NCBI GenBank assembly: GCA_008933995.1
Contig: WARS01000036.1
Coordinates: forward strand, 3,448,419 to 3,512,418
Reading direction: 5' to 3'
Length of the DNA: 64,000 nt
Source: Datnioides undecimradiatus
Lineage: Eukaryota; Chordata; Actinopteri; Lobotiformes; Datnioididae
Below the pieces are notes generated by a model. The model was given only the letters and a program-made list of their open reading frames with translations. It had not been told where the DNA came from and searched no databases. This document shows, piece after piece, positions 50,401 to 63,400 of this stretch (position 1 is its first letter; every line of letters begins with the position of its first letter). A program made the translations under genes and the position numbers.

Positions 50401-53400
50401 AGCATGCAAACGATCTCCTGTAAATAAAATATAAGCCTGGATGTAGAACTGGTCAAGTGAAAGGGGAATGAAAGGGCCAGTGGAATAGGAAAACTGGGTG
50501 ACTGAAAGGCCAGCTGGCTAGGAAACAAGAAGCTTCGCTGATTGGAGAACAATGGAGAAACAGGATGGTTTATCAGCGAGGAAGCAGCTGATCGGAAACA
50601 GGTGGACTTGCTGACAGGGAAACAGGAATGTTTACTCTGAAGAGGAGATGAAGCTCGCTGAGAAAAGAGCTGATGAATGATAACAAAGACAACAAAATAT
50701 GGACCGGGATCAACATTTAAGAGGGCCACAGCTCATGCTTGGTTTTAAAAGGTACCATTAGACAAAAACATGTCTTTAGTAACATCTAGTGGCAGTGGTA
50801 GAAAATACATCAATGTTATTTCTCTGAACGTCACATCACATTTGTTTAAGTAGGGTTTTGATTTGACCCAACGAAATCACAGGGTGTTATCACATTGAAG
50901 CGTTAAATAATAAAAATCTGAATGTTAATCCCGCATTGATATGTATACTACATGTCTTCACCTGTGCAAACCAACTCAGGTGAGGAGACTTGAGCAAGCA
51001 GTAACATTAAAAGGAAAAGATATATGTGCTGAATATTCAAAGTTTTCATTATTTAATGTCTGTGTCCGATCCAATCAGAGTACTATTGGATATTTGCATA
51101 ATTCTTATGACAGATGTAGAGATTAGGTTGCTACATTTCAAAGACATTAGCTCGCGATCTTATTCGGCCGGTGTTAGCTACTTCACTTTATGGGTTGCCT
51201 GTCAACCAAATGAAATGTCAATCTCACCAGGTGAAGGGCAGATGAAGTATTCAGGGGCCTGAGATGCAGAGGCGTTCCTGCAAATGCAGGGCCAGGGGAT
51301 ATTTCAGGAGATGTAAGAGTATGAAGCATTCCCAGGAAATACACATAGCCAGATTAACTGTCTGTCTACAGCTTCAGGAATTTAATGCACTGCAACAGCT
51401 AACCCTACATAGAACTAGTTAAAAACAGACTTGGTGGTATTCAGGAGCAAGTAAGCCCTAAAATCCAAGGTAGCTGAGCATCTCAAGGTTCTAAGTGCAC
51501 CTTTGTGTGCCTGCTGTGACTGCCAAAAGTATTTATCTTAACTAAACTTAGCAGTAAACTTTTGTAAAGGAAAAAGACGGTAATGAATTTAATTAAAATA
51601 CAAAAGCTATTATGTTTGGAATACAATAAGCATGCCTTTACAATACTGATTTTGGTTGAGGGTCAGACCTTCTTGTAATAAGAAAGGTATCAAAAAATCA
51701 TTAAAGTGTGACTTTATTTTATATATTGTTTTTGGGGCTTTATTCCAAAGCCTTCAGGCACATGCTGTTACTTGGCTGCGAGCAAACTCCCATTTGGTGT
51801 TTGATATGAGTTTTTAAATCCGTGAAGGATGCTTAACTAATCTCATTTAAAGGAGAAGACAAACTTCATAAAGCTTGATATGGCAAAGGCTGTTTTTATA
51901 CAAGGCTCCATGACGCTGGTCATGAGATGTTTTCCTTTAAACCCCTGTATTCGCTGTGCTGCGCGAGCCTGCATGAGCCTGCATTCTAAAAGCACCAGTG
52001 TGGATGATGAAAAACAAGTCCGCATGAGTTGTTTGATCTGTGGAGAGGCGTTGGTATGAATCTCTTAGAAATTGACTTTAAATGCAAACAAAGCCCTTAT
52101 GTTAGTCTTCACTTGGCATCAGATATGAGTAAGTGGGTGTTGGACCCAAGAGATTCCTTCTTCAGTTCTGTCTCTGCGCAAGTTCATTTTGTGGTTGTTA
52201 ATTTTCATCAGCATGAAAATTGTAATTTTGGATGGTATACTGCAGAATTTAACTCCTATTTTCCCACTGGTGGAAGAGATGGCTGGCTAAGGATTTATTG
52301 TTCATGTCAAAAACTGGTAATGCAGTCTAAAATATAGAATATGGCTGATGTTTGTTTAAAAATAACATTTGGGGAGACAACATTCATATATAGTGAAATT
52401 CAGATGAATACAGTGATATGTTTAAGTGGCTAAATAACTTTCTATATGAAAACAGGCCACGTAAGGGAAAAGCTCATAATAAATAGACAAAATTTCAGCC
52501 AACATTGTTTTTATTTACTGTTAACTTGCAAGTCATCACAAGAGTAGGTTTTCCTGAAAGAAATAATCTTTTACATAATAAACCCTTTTCATTTTATAGT
52601 CATAAAACATGATAGATTAAATCAGTGTTTTCAAATTAACAGCTCAAACTCAAAACCATACACCCTGCTGAGATATCAAGTCTGTCCTGATGTGTCATAG
52701 CTAATTTAAAGAGAGCACGAGGACAAGTCAGCTCTAACCCTACTGTTCGAAAAACACTCAAATGGTTTAGTGAAAGTAGCAATATAATAATGCAAAAACA
52801 AAAGATTGAATGACATGACAAAGTAGGGTATTAAATAAAAAAAACCTAAAAAGAAATAAAAAGTGATCAAAGTAAAAAGTATGGAAGTATCAAAAGTTAA
52901 ATTACTGACTTGAATGGACTTTGTCATGTTGTTCAATTATGGGTGCATAAATATTTAGGCAGTGTGTGAACTATGTCTATTTCATTATGTAACTGAGGGC
53001 TGCTACAATATAATATATGTTTTTGCTATCGAGGTTAAAAAAGAAAAGCATATCTCAAGTTTTGAGAATGTTACTTATGTTTGTCCAGAGGTTCAGGAAA
53101 CTGTCTAACCTCTTTCCATTTCTGCAAGATATTTGATAATGTCAAAAAAATTAATTTATGAAGCTAAAACAGGGCTAACACATGCATTTTTATCAAGCAG
53201 CAATGTAAATGTACCTAGCAACTCAACACCTCTGCCTGATTCCAAATAAGCTATGGTCCTGTGAATGAAACATCTGCTATAAACAGACACATTTCACCCA
53301 ACAGAATTTGGATCACAGCCTTGTTTCACCACTGATTATTCACCCACCCTGTACTTCCTGGCATCAGTGTAGCCACATGTTAAATACAGAATCCATCTCA

Positions 53401-53979
53401 GAGTGGTGGATATACATGACACTGTTAGTGAAAGAAGGGAGTGGGAGGACTTAAAAAAATCTACAGAGCTCCACTCATTGTCAAAAAAGATCAGTGACAG
53501 TGTGAAAAATTGTAGAATTTGCAGGAATTACCAGTGATGACAAGATTTCACTGAAACATTAAAAACAGTCTTATTTGAACACATCAAAAGTGAGTAAAAT
53601 GCTAGTAAAGTAAAGTCATCTCTGCCACTCCACTTCAAATGCTCGTTTCAACTGAAAAAATTGTGGTGTATGCACACTCATAGATCGGGTTGAATTCATA
53701 TAATCCATATAAAAAGAATAATGTTGCGCCAATTTGTCGGTGCTTTAAATATTATTTATATTTTAAATATATATGAAACAGCAATTCTATTTGGTGCTGA
53801 GCCATCAAAGGCTTTGCCTTGATGATGAATCAGTCCTTTGGCGTACAAGTCCTGCTCCTCAGTACAGCCACATGCAAGAGATAGATTGTTACAGCAGTTC
53901 AGCATTTAAATGACCAAATTTGTTTTATGAAGAATGAATACACACTATGTCTCAGGTGTGGATGGTAACTTCATCCCAC
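47450..53979. other. Intergenic, between convergent genes
   Basis: No supported exon. It may include extended 3' UTRs of the two converging genes. A degenerate repeat lies at 50,455-50,660. Confidence 0.4.
50455..50660. repeat. Degenerate GGAAACAGG-type repeat block
   Basis: Variants of 'gctgat(t/c)gg(a)gaaacagg' recur at irregular spacing of about 25-40 bases, for example GAGAAACAGG, CGGAAACAGG and GGGAAACAGG. This looks like an old, diverged minisatellite. Its antisense translation is the Ser/Phe-rich 133-codon ORF, which I do not call a gene. Confidence 0.5.
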
Positions 53980-53998
53980 TTTTTTTTTTTTTTTTTTT
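53980..53998. repeat. Poly(T) run
   Basis: A run of 19 T on the + strand, 42 bases past the stop codon of the minus-strand NHL gene, so poly-A in its 3' UTR sense. It is followed on the gene strand by ordinary sequence, so it is not a transcript end. Confidence 0.85.
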
Positions 53999-54039
53999 AA
54001 ATATAGTTCGTCTTAAACACTAACTTACTCTTCCTAATT

Positions 54040-56821
54040 TTAGGTGGCCTTGTACTGGTATATTTTAACACAATGGTGCATGCTGTCAGACACTGCTAAA
54101 TGGCCCTCAGGTAACAGGGTCAGGCCACGTGGACTACTCAAGCCCTGGGTTACTATAGGCCAACCCACTCCCTGTGCTGGGTATAAAAGGACTCTGTGCT
54201 GTTCCCCCCAGTCTGCCACCAGTACATTACCATCTGCATCTATACAGATGCCCCAGGGACAGCACAGGACAGGCCCCAAACCAGCACACACACCCAGAAC
54301 TCTCACTGTATTCCAGCCTGGCTCCAGCACCTTGATGCAAGGCACACGACCGGTTTCATTGCCCCTTTCGGACACAGCTATCATGCCAGAGCTCAAGCAA
54401 GCGGCCACTAAGTAGGGCCGGTGAAATCCGGTCACCACTGTGCGTTCAAGACGGGAGCCTGTCTTATGGTCAAGCTTTAGGGCAATTAGAGTACCTTTCC
54501 GGATATCAGCTACTAAAAACTCATCCAGTCTGGTCACGGTCACACCTCTGGGGGCCTCAAGTTCATCTTTTGCAGAGCCCAACCCTGACCCTCCAAAGGT
54601 TTGAAGCAGGCGACCATGCCGGTTAAACACAAGCAGGGCTCGCTCAGCTGCACAACTTAGAGCAATCAAACCCTTAGCATTGACAGCAAGGTCAAAGTAG
54701 TTCCGACATCGTCTGGCAGAGCCATCAGAAGTTGGGGAGGTTACTTGCTGGAGGACATTGCCCCGAGGGTCAGTTACCTGTTTTAAAATTTAAATTTAGC
54801 TTTAGCATTGGTGGCTACTTCATTTGCTTTAGCATGCACACTGTAATACATGTCTGAAAGAGGCTTAACACAATACATACCTGAACACGCGCATTTCCAC
54901 AATCCACTATAAACAGTTGGCCTTGTGGTGTGGCATGGATACCACTTGGTAGAGTAAGGTCTGCCCGACCTGAACCCTGCTTTCCAAACTGTCGGATTAG
55001 ATGAACTCCTCTGTGGTTCGATACTGTTAGTGATGGGTCTCCTTCTTCTTCCAACTCCAACAGGGTGGGTTCTCCTCTCTCTCCTCTGCCTCTCTTTGTC
55101 TCATGAGAGGAAGCATCTATGACAGACATGGAAAAAGACCGAGCCACCAAGGGTTGTTTTAATCCAGCCACTGTGATCTTTTTCAGCTGCTGCACACTAT
55201 TGTGACTTTTATATGTAGGGTATGAAAGGGTCTGTCCCATATCAGAGACCCTTGGTCCCCTACTGAGAGGTGGTGAGGTTGAGGTGGAGCTTGACAGTTG
55301 AGCTTGAGAGCTGACGTTGCCACACTTCATCCTCCAAACCCCTGCATGCTCATTTGTCCCCCCACTGATCAGCGGGCGTGTCTTGTGTGTCAAGTCAACT
55401 GCTGACTTCGATAGACGGCAGTTGTTGTTAAGAGACCCTCTGTTCATGATATAATCATGAGCTGGGCTAACAATGAAAGTATAACTGGAGTCTAGGCTGT
55501 CTGTTGGGGATGGTGCTCGGCCAGAGTCACCATGGGTTCCGAGAGAGTGTTCATCAGAGGACTGGCTGAGGCGAGAATGGGGTCGGACCTTGGAGGTGAG
55601 GTCTAGGCAGCTTTGGCTGGTAAGTGTTTCTCTTGAAGCCATCCTGGTAGATGGTAATGCACTGTTGCCATATCTCAAAACTCTAGCATTGGAATCATTA
55701 CTCACTTTCCCTTTATCTCCATCATGGCTGTCTAAACTCAAACAGTGACTCAGCTTAGCATGCTCCCACCTTTGTTCAGGTGAGGGGGATGACTTCCTAC
55801 CAGAGACCACAGTAAACGACTTCCTCTGATTCCTAGGAGAGCAGTGTTTTCCATTACTACTCATCTTGTACACCTGCTCCTTTCCTTCAGTGTCCATGTT
55901 TTTAAGTACTGTAGGGACACTTAGAAATATGTCCTCCCCTTGTTGTTGAATTGAGGCCGAGTCCATCTCATCCTGGCAAGACTCCAAGTCAGACAGTTCA
56001 CATTTTGGAAGCCAGCGACCTGTCTTAGCTAAGGAGAACTTTTGTTCCTCCTCTGATTCCACATCACTCCTGGTCGAGAGGCTGATCTTTCGGACAACCC
56101 TGCCTGTTGGTGAAGTCCAGCCCTCTAGGGTGTTTTTTTCTCCCACACTACCTTGATGGTTTGTGTTTTCACACTGCATCTCATGTGAATGGAGTGCACA
56201 CAGCTGTCCCCTTGGGCCACAACCTCCAACATGCAGGCACAGGTTTTGCTCTTGCACACGAATATCTCCAAAAGCAACAGCATTAGGTTGAGAGCTGGGT
56301 TTGAAGTTTACTTTTTTTAGTGAAACTGAAATTTCCCAGGGTTGTAGGAACTCTGCAACTTCCTTCAGCAGTTTTGGCCCACTTTCATCCAGACTTAACT
56401 GCTGGCACACCTCTTCAACTCGCTGCTGAAGCTGAGCTAGTTTATGTAATCTTTGGTCTAGGAGAGACTGGCTGACCCGAGCTGCTGCCACGTTCTCCCT
56501 CTGAACCTGCTCCAGATGCTGCTGAGTGTCCCGATGGTCCTGCTCCACCCTTTCTAGCAGGCGCCGTTCTTCTCTGCGTGCTCCCAGGATGGCCCTCTCT
56601 ACTCCCCTCTTCACAGAGTCAGTCTCAGTTGCGTGATGCTCTTGTTGGTGACGCAGCTCTGCCTCTGCCTGGGCAAGGTCACATCGTGCCTGTGTTGCCC
56701 AGCATGGAGGGGACTGAGGCAGGAGAACAGGGGATTGACTGTCTGAGTGATGATCAGGACTTGGACTATGGGCTGGCATTGGAGAGGTGGGATTACTACC
56801 TGAAGTTCCCACAAACATCAT
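54040..56821 (-). CDS. Coiled-coil and NHL-repeat protein, TRIM-NHL type; RING/B-box not seen
   Basis: Two coding exons, 56821-54881 and 54777-54040, join in phase 0 across a 103-base GT-AG intron and give 892 residues from the first ATG. In-frame TAG stops lie 33 bases upstream. Residues 48-143 form a charged, Gln/Glu/Arg-rich coiled coil. Residues 230-590 are Ser-rich and probably disordered. Residues 605-892 form six NHL blades (for example LPSGIHATPQGQLFIVDCGN and CPWGICIDADGNVLVADWGE), closing with SPRGLTLLPEGHLAVSDS. NHL propellers bind RNA or protein, and TRIM-NHL proteins are usually E3 ubiquitin ligases such as TRIM32, TRIM2/3 and TRIM71. No RING or B-box cysteine/histidine pattern is present. 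These may sit on unseen upstream exons: TTCAG then GTAGTAAT at about 56,797 could be an acceptor, making the present Met intronic. Otherwise the protein is RING-less. The exact orthologue was not recognised. Confidence 0.85.
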
Positions 56822-56879
56822 GATAAATAGATGGATGGATAGATCTTTATCTATTTTCTAGCATTCAGTTTGAGTTCCT

Positions 56880-59800
56880 GCAGAGAGACATAATAAACAG
56901 ACATTGAAGCTGAATGCACATATAAACAATACAATTATAATCATAATGGATGCCTAATGAACCACAGATACATTCTCACTGAATCGAATCACATATTTTT
57001 GAACAGATGGCCATAAGGAGAGGCATTCATTTGAAACTGTTACCTCAAAATGGCTGATACTAAATAAAGATTCAATGCGCAACATTATCATCAGTAGAGC
57101 TGTTGAGTTAATCTAATCTGCTCTAAAATTAAATTTTGTTCATGTTTAGACTTTGTTCTTTTTCAAAGTGAATGATGTGCTTATCATGTACCGCAAGCAA
57201 GCTCCTAATGCTGACATTTTAAAAGTGTTGGACACCGAACAAAGTACAGTCACCAAGTGTGGATAGATGTTCAAGAACAATTAAATATAGCAGAATATCT
57301 TTTGTTTGAAAATTGAATCTAAAAACAACTTCTCAGCTGGTGTTCAAGGCTGTAACTGTGCTGTTTTCATACTAAAATGAAGTAATCGGTCACATGTTGC
57401 ACAGAGTACCTGTACAAAGCATTGTGGTAGCGACATCCAGGTATGGAACACTTCATTATAATAAAAATGACTCAGTGTGCAAAGTGATCACCAGACAGGA
57501 TACTTTTATGTGGAAATGTGTGACAGACACTCAATCAAAAAATATAGTTTACTGAATTTGGCACACTCTAATTCAGCCTGGCAAAGGCGACTGAGCATCC
57601 CCTATTTACACAAGATGAGTCTGTTATCCTAGCTATTTCCATGCTGCCAAGTGAACAGCTGCTTATGGAAAGGTGATACAGTTATAAAGGAGGCCATAAG
57701 AGAGACAGGGCTGTGGGCAGAAAGAACTAGCATAGAGGGAGAAGAAAGTTTTGAGTCTTGCACCAAGAAATCTATTAGCATTTCAAATGGCGGCAGACAG
57801 CCAGAAGCATCCAGAGTGAGGGCGAGAGTGGGAGGTAAAGAGACAGCCCAAGTGTCAACACAACAATACTTCTCAACTCCCCAGTTCTGCAAACAGGCCC
57901 CGCTTTGATATTTTATTCATGAATAGAACAAAGTGATGCAGAGAAATGGCAGTGAAAGATGTCTGTCCTCCATGTGATGTATTGTGATAATACTGGATCC
58001 CCAGGGAGCCATCATATAATAAACAGAAAGTAGCATCTTACTGGGAATACATTAGGAAGTTATGGCCCCAAACATTTTCTCGTTTACAGGAAAGGCTATG
58101 GTTGAAAGTTGTATGCATGAATACTAGATAATGCTTTTTTGCCACTCCAGTATTTCTAATATGAAATGCAACGAAAACAACTTAGGCTACATCATTTGCC
58201 TGTAATAAATGCAGCCTGAAAGCTATGACTCAACTTGCAAAATATCTTTTTAAGTTTAAGAAATATATGAATGTTCAAGTATCGAGTGACAACTTAATTA
58301 GTTATTCATTTACTGAATTCACAACCGTTATTCAATTGTGTTCAAAAATGAAAGTGTGGAGATGATTTGACATTTTAAGGTTTTACATTTACTACGCTAC
58401 AAAGTTAGCAGTTAACATAAGCTGCACATCGGTGAGGCACACTTTTGCACTTTGTGACATGTTTCATATTTTGGACCAAACATATGAGAATACTTTACCT
58501 TTACCTTGTAAAACTTTAAGTAACCTTTCAATACTTGAGGACTTCCCTGCAATGCGTATAGCAGAAAAGTGTTAATGGACCAGCTAATTGTTTTATGGGA
58601 TATAATATAACAGCACTGTACAGCTTTTGCAGAGTTTGCAGTATTGGATCCACATTTTGAATTTCAGGGGCTACAGCAGATGTATGATCTATCTGTAACA
58701 TTAAGAGACTGTTAGGGTTGATGAGGTTTGTCATTGCAGCGGTTACTAAAGTAACTGAACATTTGTGCAGTTCCTTGTACTTGGAATGTTTTTGCTGACT
58801 TGTACTTTGATAACATTATGATTGATCCTTACATTGGTTATTCATTTTCATTTTGGTGCATATTTAGATTTAAGGAAGGGATTTTGAGCCTTCTTGTAAC
58901 CACCAGAGTCAGTGAGGTTAGTTTTGTTGGAGGAAAGGGACAGGCATGTCTGAGGCACTGTACCAGGCCCATCTCTTTGTGTCACAGTCCACTCACATTA
59001 CCAAACTACATTATAGATGAGCAGGGTCCAGTTGCTCATCTTGTAAGTGCTGTGGGATAACTGGGTCACTTTAAGAAACTGGTCACTGAGAAAACCTGGG
59101 TCACTTCTACATGTCTGGTTTTAAAAATAACGCAAGGCTTAACTTTAGAAGGAATGAAAAGACTGTAATTAAAACACAAAGCAAATTAAACTGATTATCC
59201 CATACTACCTTGCAGGACCTTTTCCATGTTTGTATTTCCACACAAAATGGAAGTGAAAGCCAGGATTAAGATGTACTTTACGATAAATGCATTGAAATCT
59301 GTTGAAAGAGAAAACACCACACAAATCCATCACCGTCTTACCTGTAGTCAGGTACCAGAGCTGCTACAACCCCATGCTCTCTTCTTCTTTACCACGTCTC
59401 CACGCTCCCTCACTTTTACCATCAACCTCTGGCCCTCCCTTTGTGGCAGTATCCCTTCTTGTTGGCTGTTGCTAGGAGACCGCCAAGCCGACTCCAGTTT
59501 CCTCTGTATGCAAACTCACACTGTGCATCCACATTTTTCTTGATCTTGAAGCCGTGTGCTTTATGCTTTACTTTAAACCCCGCTGTGTGTTTTGGAGAAC
59601 ATCATTCTCAAAGAGCATCTGAGTGGGGAGCAAAGTCAAAATTTGTAAAATACACTCATGAGCTTTTGTGTCAGTGTTCAGTATGATGAAACTGCACAGA
59701 AGTGTTCCTTCTGCTATGGCCAGTTTACTTGGATATCTGCATTAAATATTGATTTCTAGGGTCGGGTTAGCGTGCTGTATTTGACACCTATTCACTTCCA

Positions 59801-60384
59801 TGTCTTTATGTGCTTTGAGCCCTGTTGCTGTGATATGGTAACCAAGTCTGCAATTAACAGTTATTTACATTATCACTTAATCTACAGCTGACACACTTGG
59901 TGAGCAATCATCTCTTTTATGAACTGTAAGAAAATTGTGAAAAACGCCTATCTCGTTTTTTCAGAGCTGATGAATTCACGATATTAATGATATAAAAAAA
60001 AAACAGAAAAACAGCAAATTCTGACACTGGAGATGCTGGAATATGGAATATTGTTATTGATTTGTAATCAACTACTCGTTTTGGCTCTGATCATTACCCT
60101 GGTTTCTGATTGTATTGACATCAGTGCATTTGTGTTGACGTCCAGCTATCATTTCAGTTGTGACTCGATCTCCTGCAGCAGCAGTTAAGGATTAAACCAC
60201 TTTGGTTTACGGTTTCTTGGACACGTCTCCATTCATCACTCTGCTGTTTCCTTCTCATCAGCACCAGCAGAAAATGAGAATGAGAGTTAATGAGAATTAC
60301 TCATTTATCACCACCAGGAAGTGTAAACATGTAAACGATACTCCTGAAATAAACGCAACACTGATGTGCTGGTAAATGTGCTAA
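56880..60384. other. Upstream of the NHL gene, no gene seen
   Basis: I looked on the minus strand for a RING or B-box exon and found none that I can defend. The 87-codon ORF at 57,629-57,892 has no domain. The less AT-rich patch at 59,340-59,530 contains GTTGCTAGGAGAC, which resembles half of an RFX X-box. It could be a promoter or first exon, but this is speculative. Confidence 0.35.
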
Positions 60385-60445
60385 ATACATGCCTGGATGG
60401 GCTCCAGCTTCCATCCCAAATGGATCAATAATAAATGAACAGTGC
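60385..60445 (+). repeat. Fish interspersed repeat tail
   Basis: GGATGGGCTCCAGCTTCCAT, then CCCAAATGGATCAATAATAAATGAA resembles from memory the 3' end of a common fish repeat ('GGATAGGCTCCAGC...GAATTGGATAAGCGG...AATGAATG'). Diverged and short. Confidence 0.5.
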
Positions 60446-60454
60446 TTAGTGCTT

Positions 60455-60471
60455 TGTGTGTGTGTGTGTGA
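60455..60471. repeat. Short (GT)n microsatellite
   Basis: Eight GT units just after the repeat tail above. Confidence 0.85.
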
Positions 60472-63400
60472 ACAAGCTTAATACTTCTGTGTTTTTCCAG
60501 TCTTTTATCATTTGCCCAGTTCCTAGAGCAGAGGCTCAATCAATACTAGCTTTATGGATTTGGTTGTTGTATTGTTTTTGTTGTTACATACTGAATGGTC
60601 TCAGGTCTTCGTGCCTCTGAAAAAGGAAAACCCCTCTTCAGCTGAACTAGTGTCTGTATCAAAGCTCTAGATAACGGGAACATAGACTGACACTCTTCAC
60701 CAATCAGGGTCGACTTCATGCAGTCACATGACAACAAAGAAATGACACCAGGACAAACGGGTATTGCTAGTTAAAGAATTTATAAATTAATAAAAACATT
60801 CCCTTTGTAGTGTTCTTCCGACAGCTTTATCCCATTTTGTATTTTTGTCCTTTTTTTCTAATGATTTCAAAATATAGAAAAATATTTCTGACAACATTCA
60901 TCATTACATTGTTTTTATCGTGATTTTCATTCTGTCCTGTTGGTTATTTCACACACCTCCACATTTTCCGACCCATTGCTTTTTACAGTATTTACACATT
61001 AAATCCACAACATCTTTCGGCTTCAAACAGGGGACACCAGAGCATGTTTTGCATAGATCACAGGGGAGAAATCAGAGCTTCAAAGAAAAACGAGAAAGCG
61101 AGAAGACACCGTACATCCCGTGATAGGCATCACAAATCAACACGTGGAAACAAAAAAAGAAATCTATTTCCAACATGGCACAAAGTGTGTTCAGAAATCA
61201 GGAGTGAAAGAGAGGCAGCTGTCCCCTTAGATGAGAGTTTAACCGCAGAAAGCATTTCAGTTCTCTTCATACCGTCAGGATCATTTACAGAAATCAATGG
61301 AACAGCAAATCAGAACCCAGCCTGGAACAAAAGGCTGTGCAACAAAACCAACTCAAATCAACGTCAGTGTCGGCTGAACACCTGCTCTCGTCTGCGCGCA
61401 ACCTCGACACAGCGAAGCGAAAACAAAGACGATTTAAGCCACAACTGAACGGCTGTGAATTTGAAGGACGTGAAAGATTGGACTTCAAACTCATCGACTG
61501 ATTCATTGTTGTGTTCAAGTACGTCCGTCTGAAGCACAGACAGCGGAAAAAACAACTAACAGTTTAAAAAAAAACAACAACAACAAAACACTGTCAAAAT
61601 GTGAAACATGGCAACATTTTCTGAAGCTTAGCTTTGGGTTCGCCTCTCACCACCAGCTTTGTCAGTTTACGGAGTCAGAAAATCAAACTTTAAATCAAGT
61701 AAATAAACCGTGGTGAAAACAGCAGCCCCCACGGCTGAGACACCGAGGCACGGAGCCAGCACTTTGACAAACAGTGACCTGGACGTGTTCCATTTACCTT
61801 ATTTCTTTAATTAATGTGGTTTTTTGTGTCACCTCTTGTGATTTTTGCCTGACAGTTCCTGGCGGCCATTAAAGGAACTACAGCAGAAGCCTTTTCGGCT
61901 CTGGCCTCAGCATCCTGCCGTGGTAGCTACTGTCAGAAACTAAAACTGCAAATGTAAAGTATTTAAACCAGATCTGATGCTTGCGTCAAAACAGTTTGTC
62001 CCCCTGTCGACGATCCCTACTGGTGTCTGAACAGTTCGCTGCCGGCAGAGGAACCCGTTCGCTGCCATTCATTCTTGAGGAAACAGCTTCCGTAAAAGCT
62101 AAATAATCCATCACAGGAACCACGCAGCCTTGGGTAGAGTTGTCAGACTCCCCCTGTTGTCTCACTCTGCGCGAGTTGTGTTTTTACAAATCAGTGCTGC
62201 ACTAAATAACACTCCAGTTACCGTCTGTCATCTGACATCTCCGGGCCAAAGTCCCTGCTTGGAATACTCCCTTATTTAAAACCCAAAGCGCCCCGTAACA
62301 AACTTTGTCATATCTATTTCTTTGTATACGTACGAATGAAATACGAGTAAATATCAAAAAAAAAATAAAAATACAAGTAGTAAGGAGTGAAAAATGGCTG
62401 CAGGTGTACACGCGCTGAAATCCCAAATGAATAAACGTCTCAGCAGACCAATGCCAAATGTTCTGCAACTCAAAGCTACTGAGCAGCTTCCCTTTTTAAA
62501 GTGAAACTCTGAAACAAACCATGTCCTGTTCCTTTTTAAAGGAAAATTCTGGTTCATCACATTTTTGCGCGTTCGTGGGATTGACCACCGCTTCCTGTCG
62601 GAGCGGCGGCAAACTCGGCGAGCACGACTTCATCACGGTGTTTTCCGTCCATGTCACTTTCACTGTGACTGCATCGCTTCAGCACTTCTTTGCGGGGTTA
62701 CCTGACACCACTCTGAACCTTTAGAGGAAGTGCTGCGTGAACCGTTCAGGTTGTGTCTATGATTGCGTCGACAGAAACACTGGGAGTCTCGGGTACTGTC
62801 TGAGAGAGATTGTCTTTGGTGTCCACAGATGTATCACAGAAACAGTTTAACTGACCCACACCGCTAAGTTACAATGTGACAGACCAACTGGCCTGGGGAG
62901 TGACAGTACTGAGAAGCTGAGCATTTACATCCATGCTCAAGATACGACCTATTGTTAACCGTTTGTAAAAAATAGTTTAAAACACAATCTTGAGTGTAAA
63001 AGTAGAGGAGCCTAGTGAGGAGTGAGACCCTCTGGCCTATTTCCTTCGCAAGGGAAACATTAATCTCGGCGTGAACACACAGATGTACAGCAGACTAAGT
63101 GAGCAGATGGACGGACGGATGGCAGTGGGTAAAATAAGTCATTTCTCTACTAATTTAATTAGCCGAGAGGAAACATTCAGTGTGAAGCGTGTTCTCGTTG
63201 CCGTCGCTGACCTCCGCAGGCACGGGGATGACTCACTAAATGCTAAAACCTACTGAAGCTCAGCACTATTGCACAAACCAAAGAAAACTTACTTGACACT
63301 ACTTAACTATTTAGTCCTAAACCTGGCCTTAAGCTGACATGCAGAAACTCTTAACTAATGGCATTTTAAAAAGAAACCGGTGGTAAGAAAACACGTCTAG

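Noticed and set aside
50328..50729. 133-codon minus ORF rich in Ser and Phe
   Set aside because: Antisense of the degenerate GGAAACAGG repeat block; no domain.
58528..58734. Minus ORF ending LTLFCYTHCREVLKY, reminiscent of a B-box
   Set aside because: Only one CxxHC cluster is present, with no second metal ligand set, and the frame stops at once with no donor. Not enough to call the missing B-box of the NHL gene.
62470..62730. Open minus-strand stretch of about 60 codons in CpG-rich sequence
   Set aside because: Stop immediately upstream, no start codon, no splice sites and no recognisable protein.
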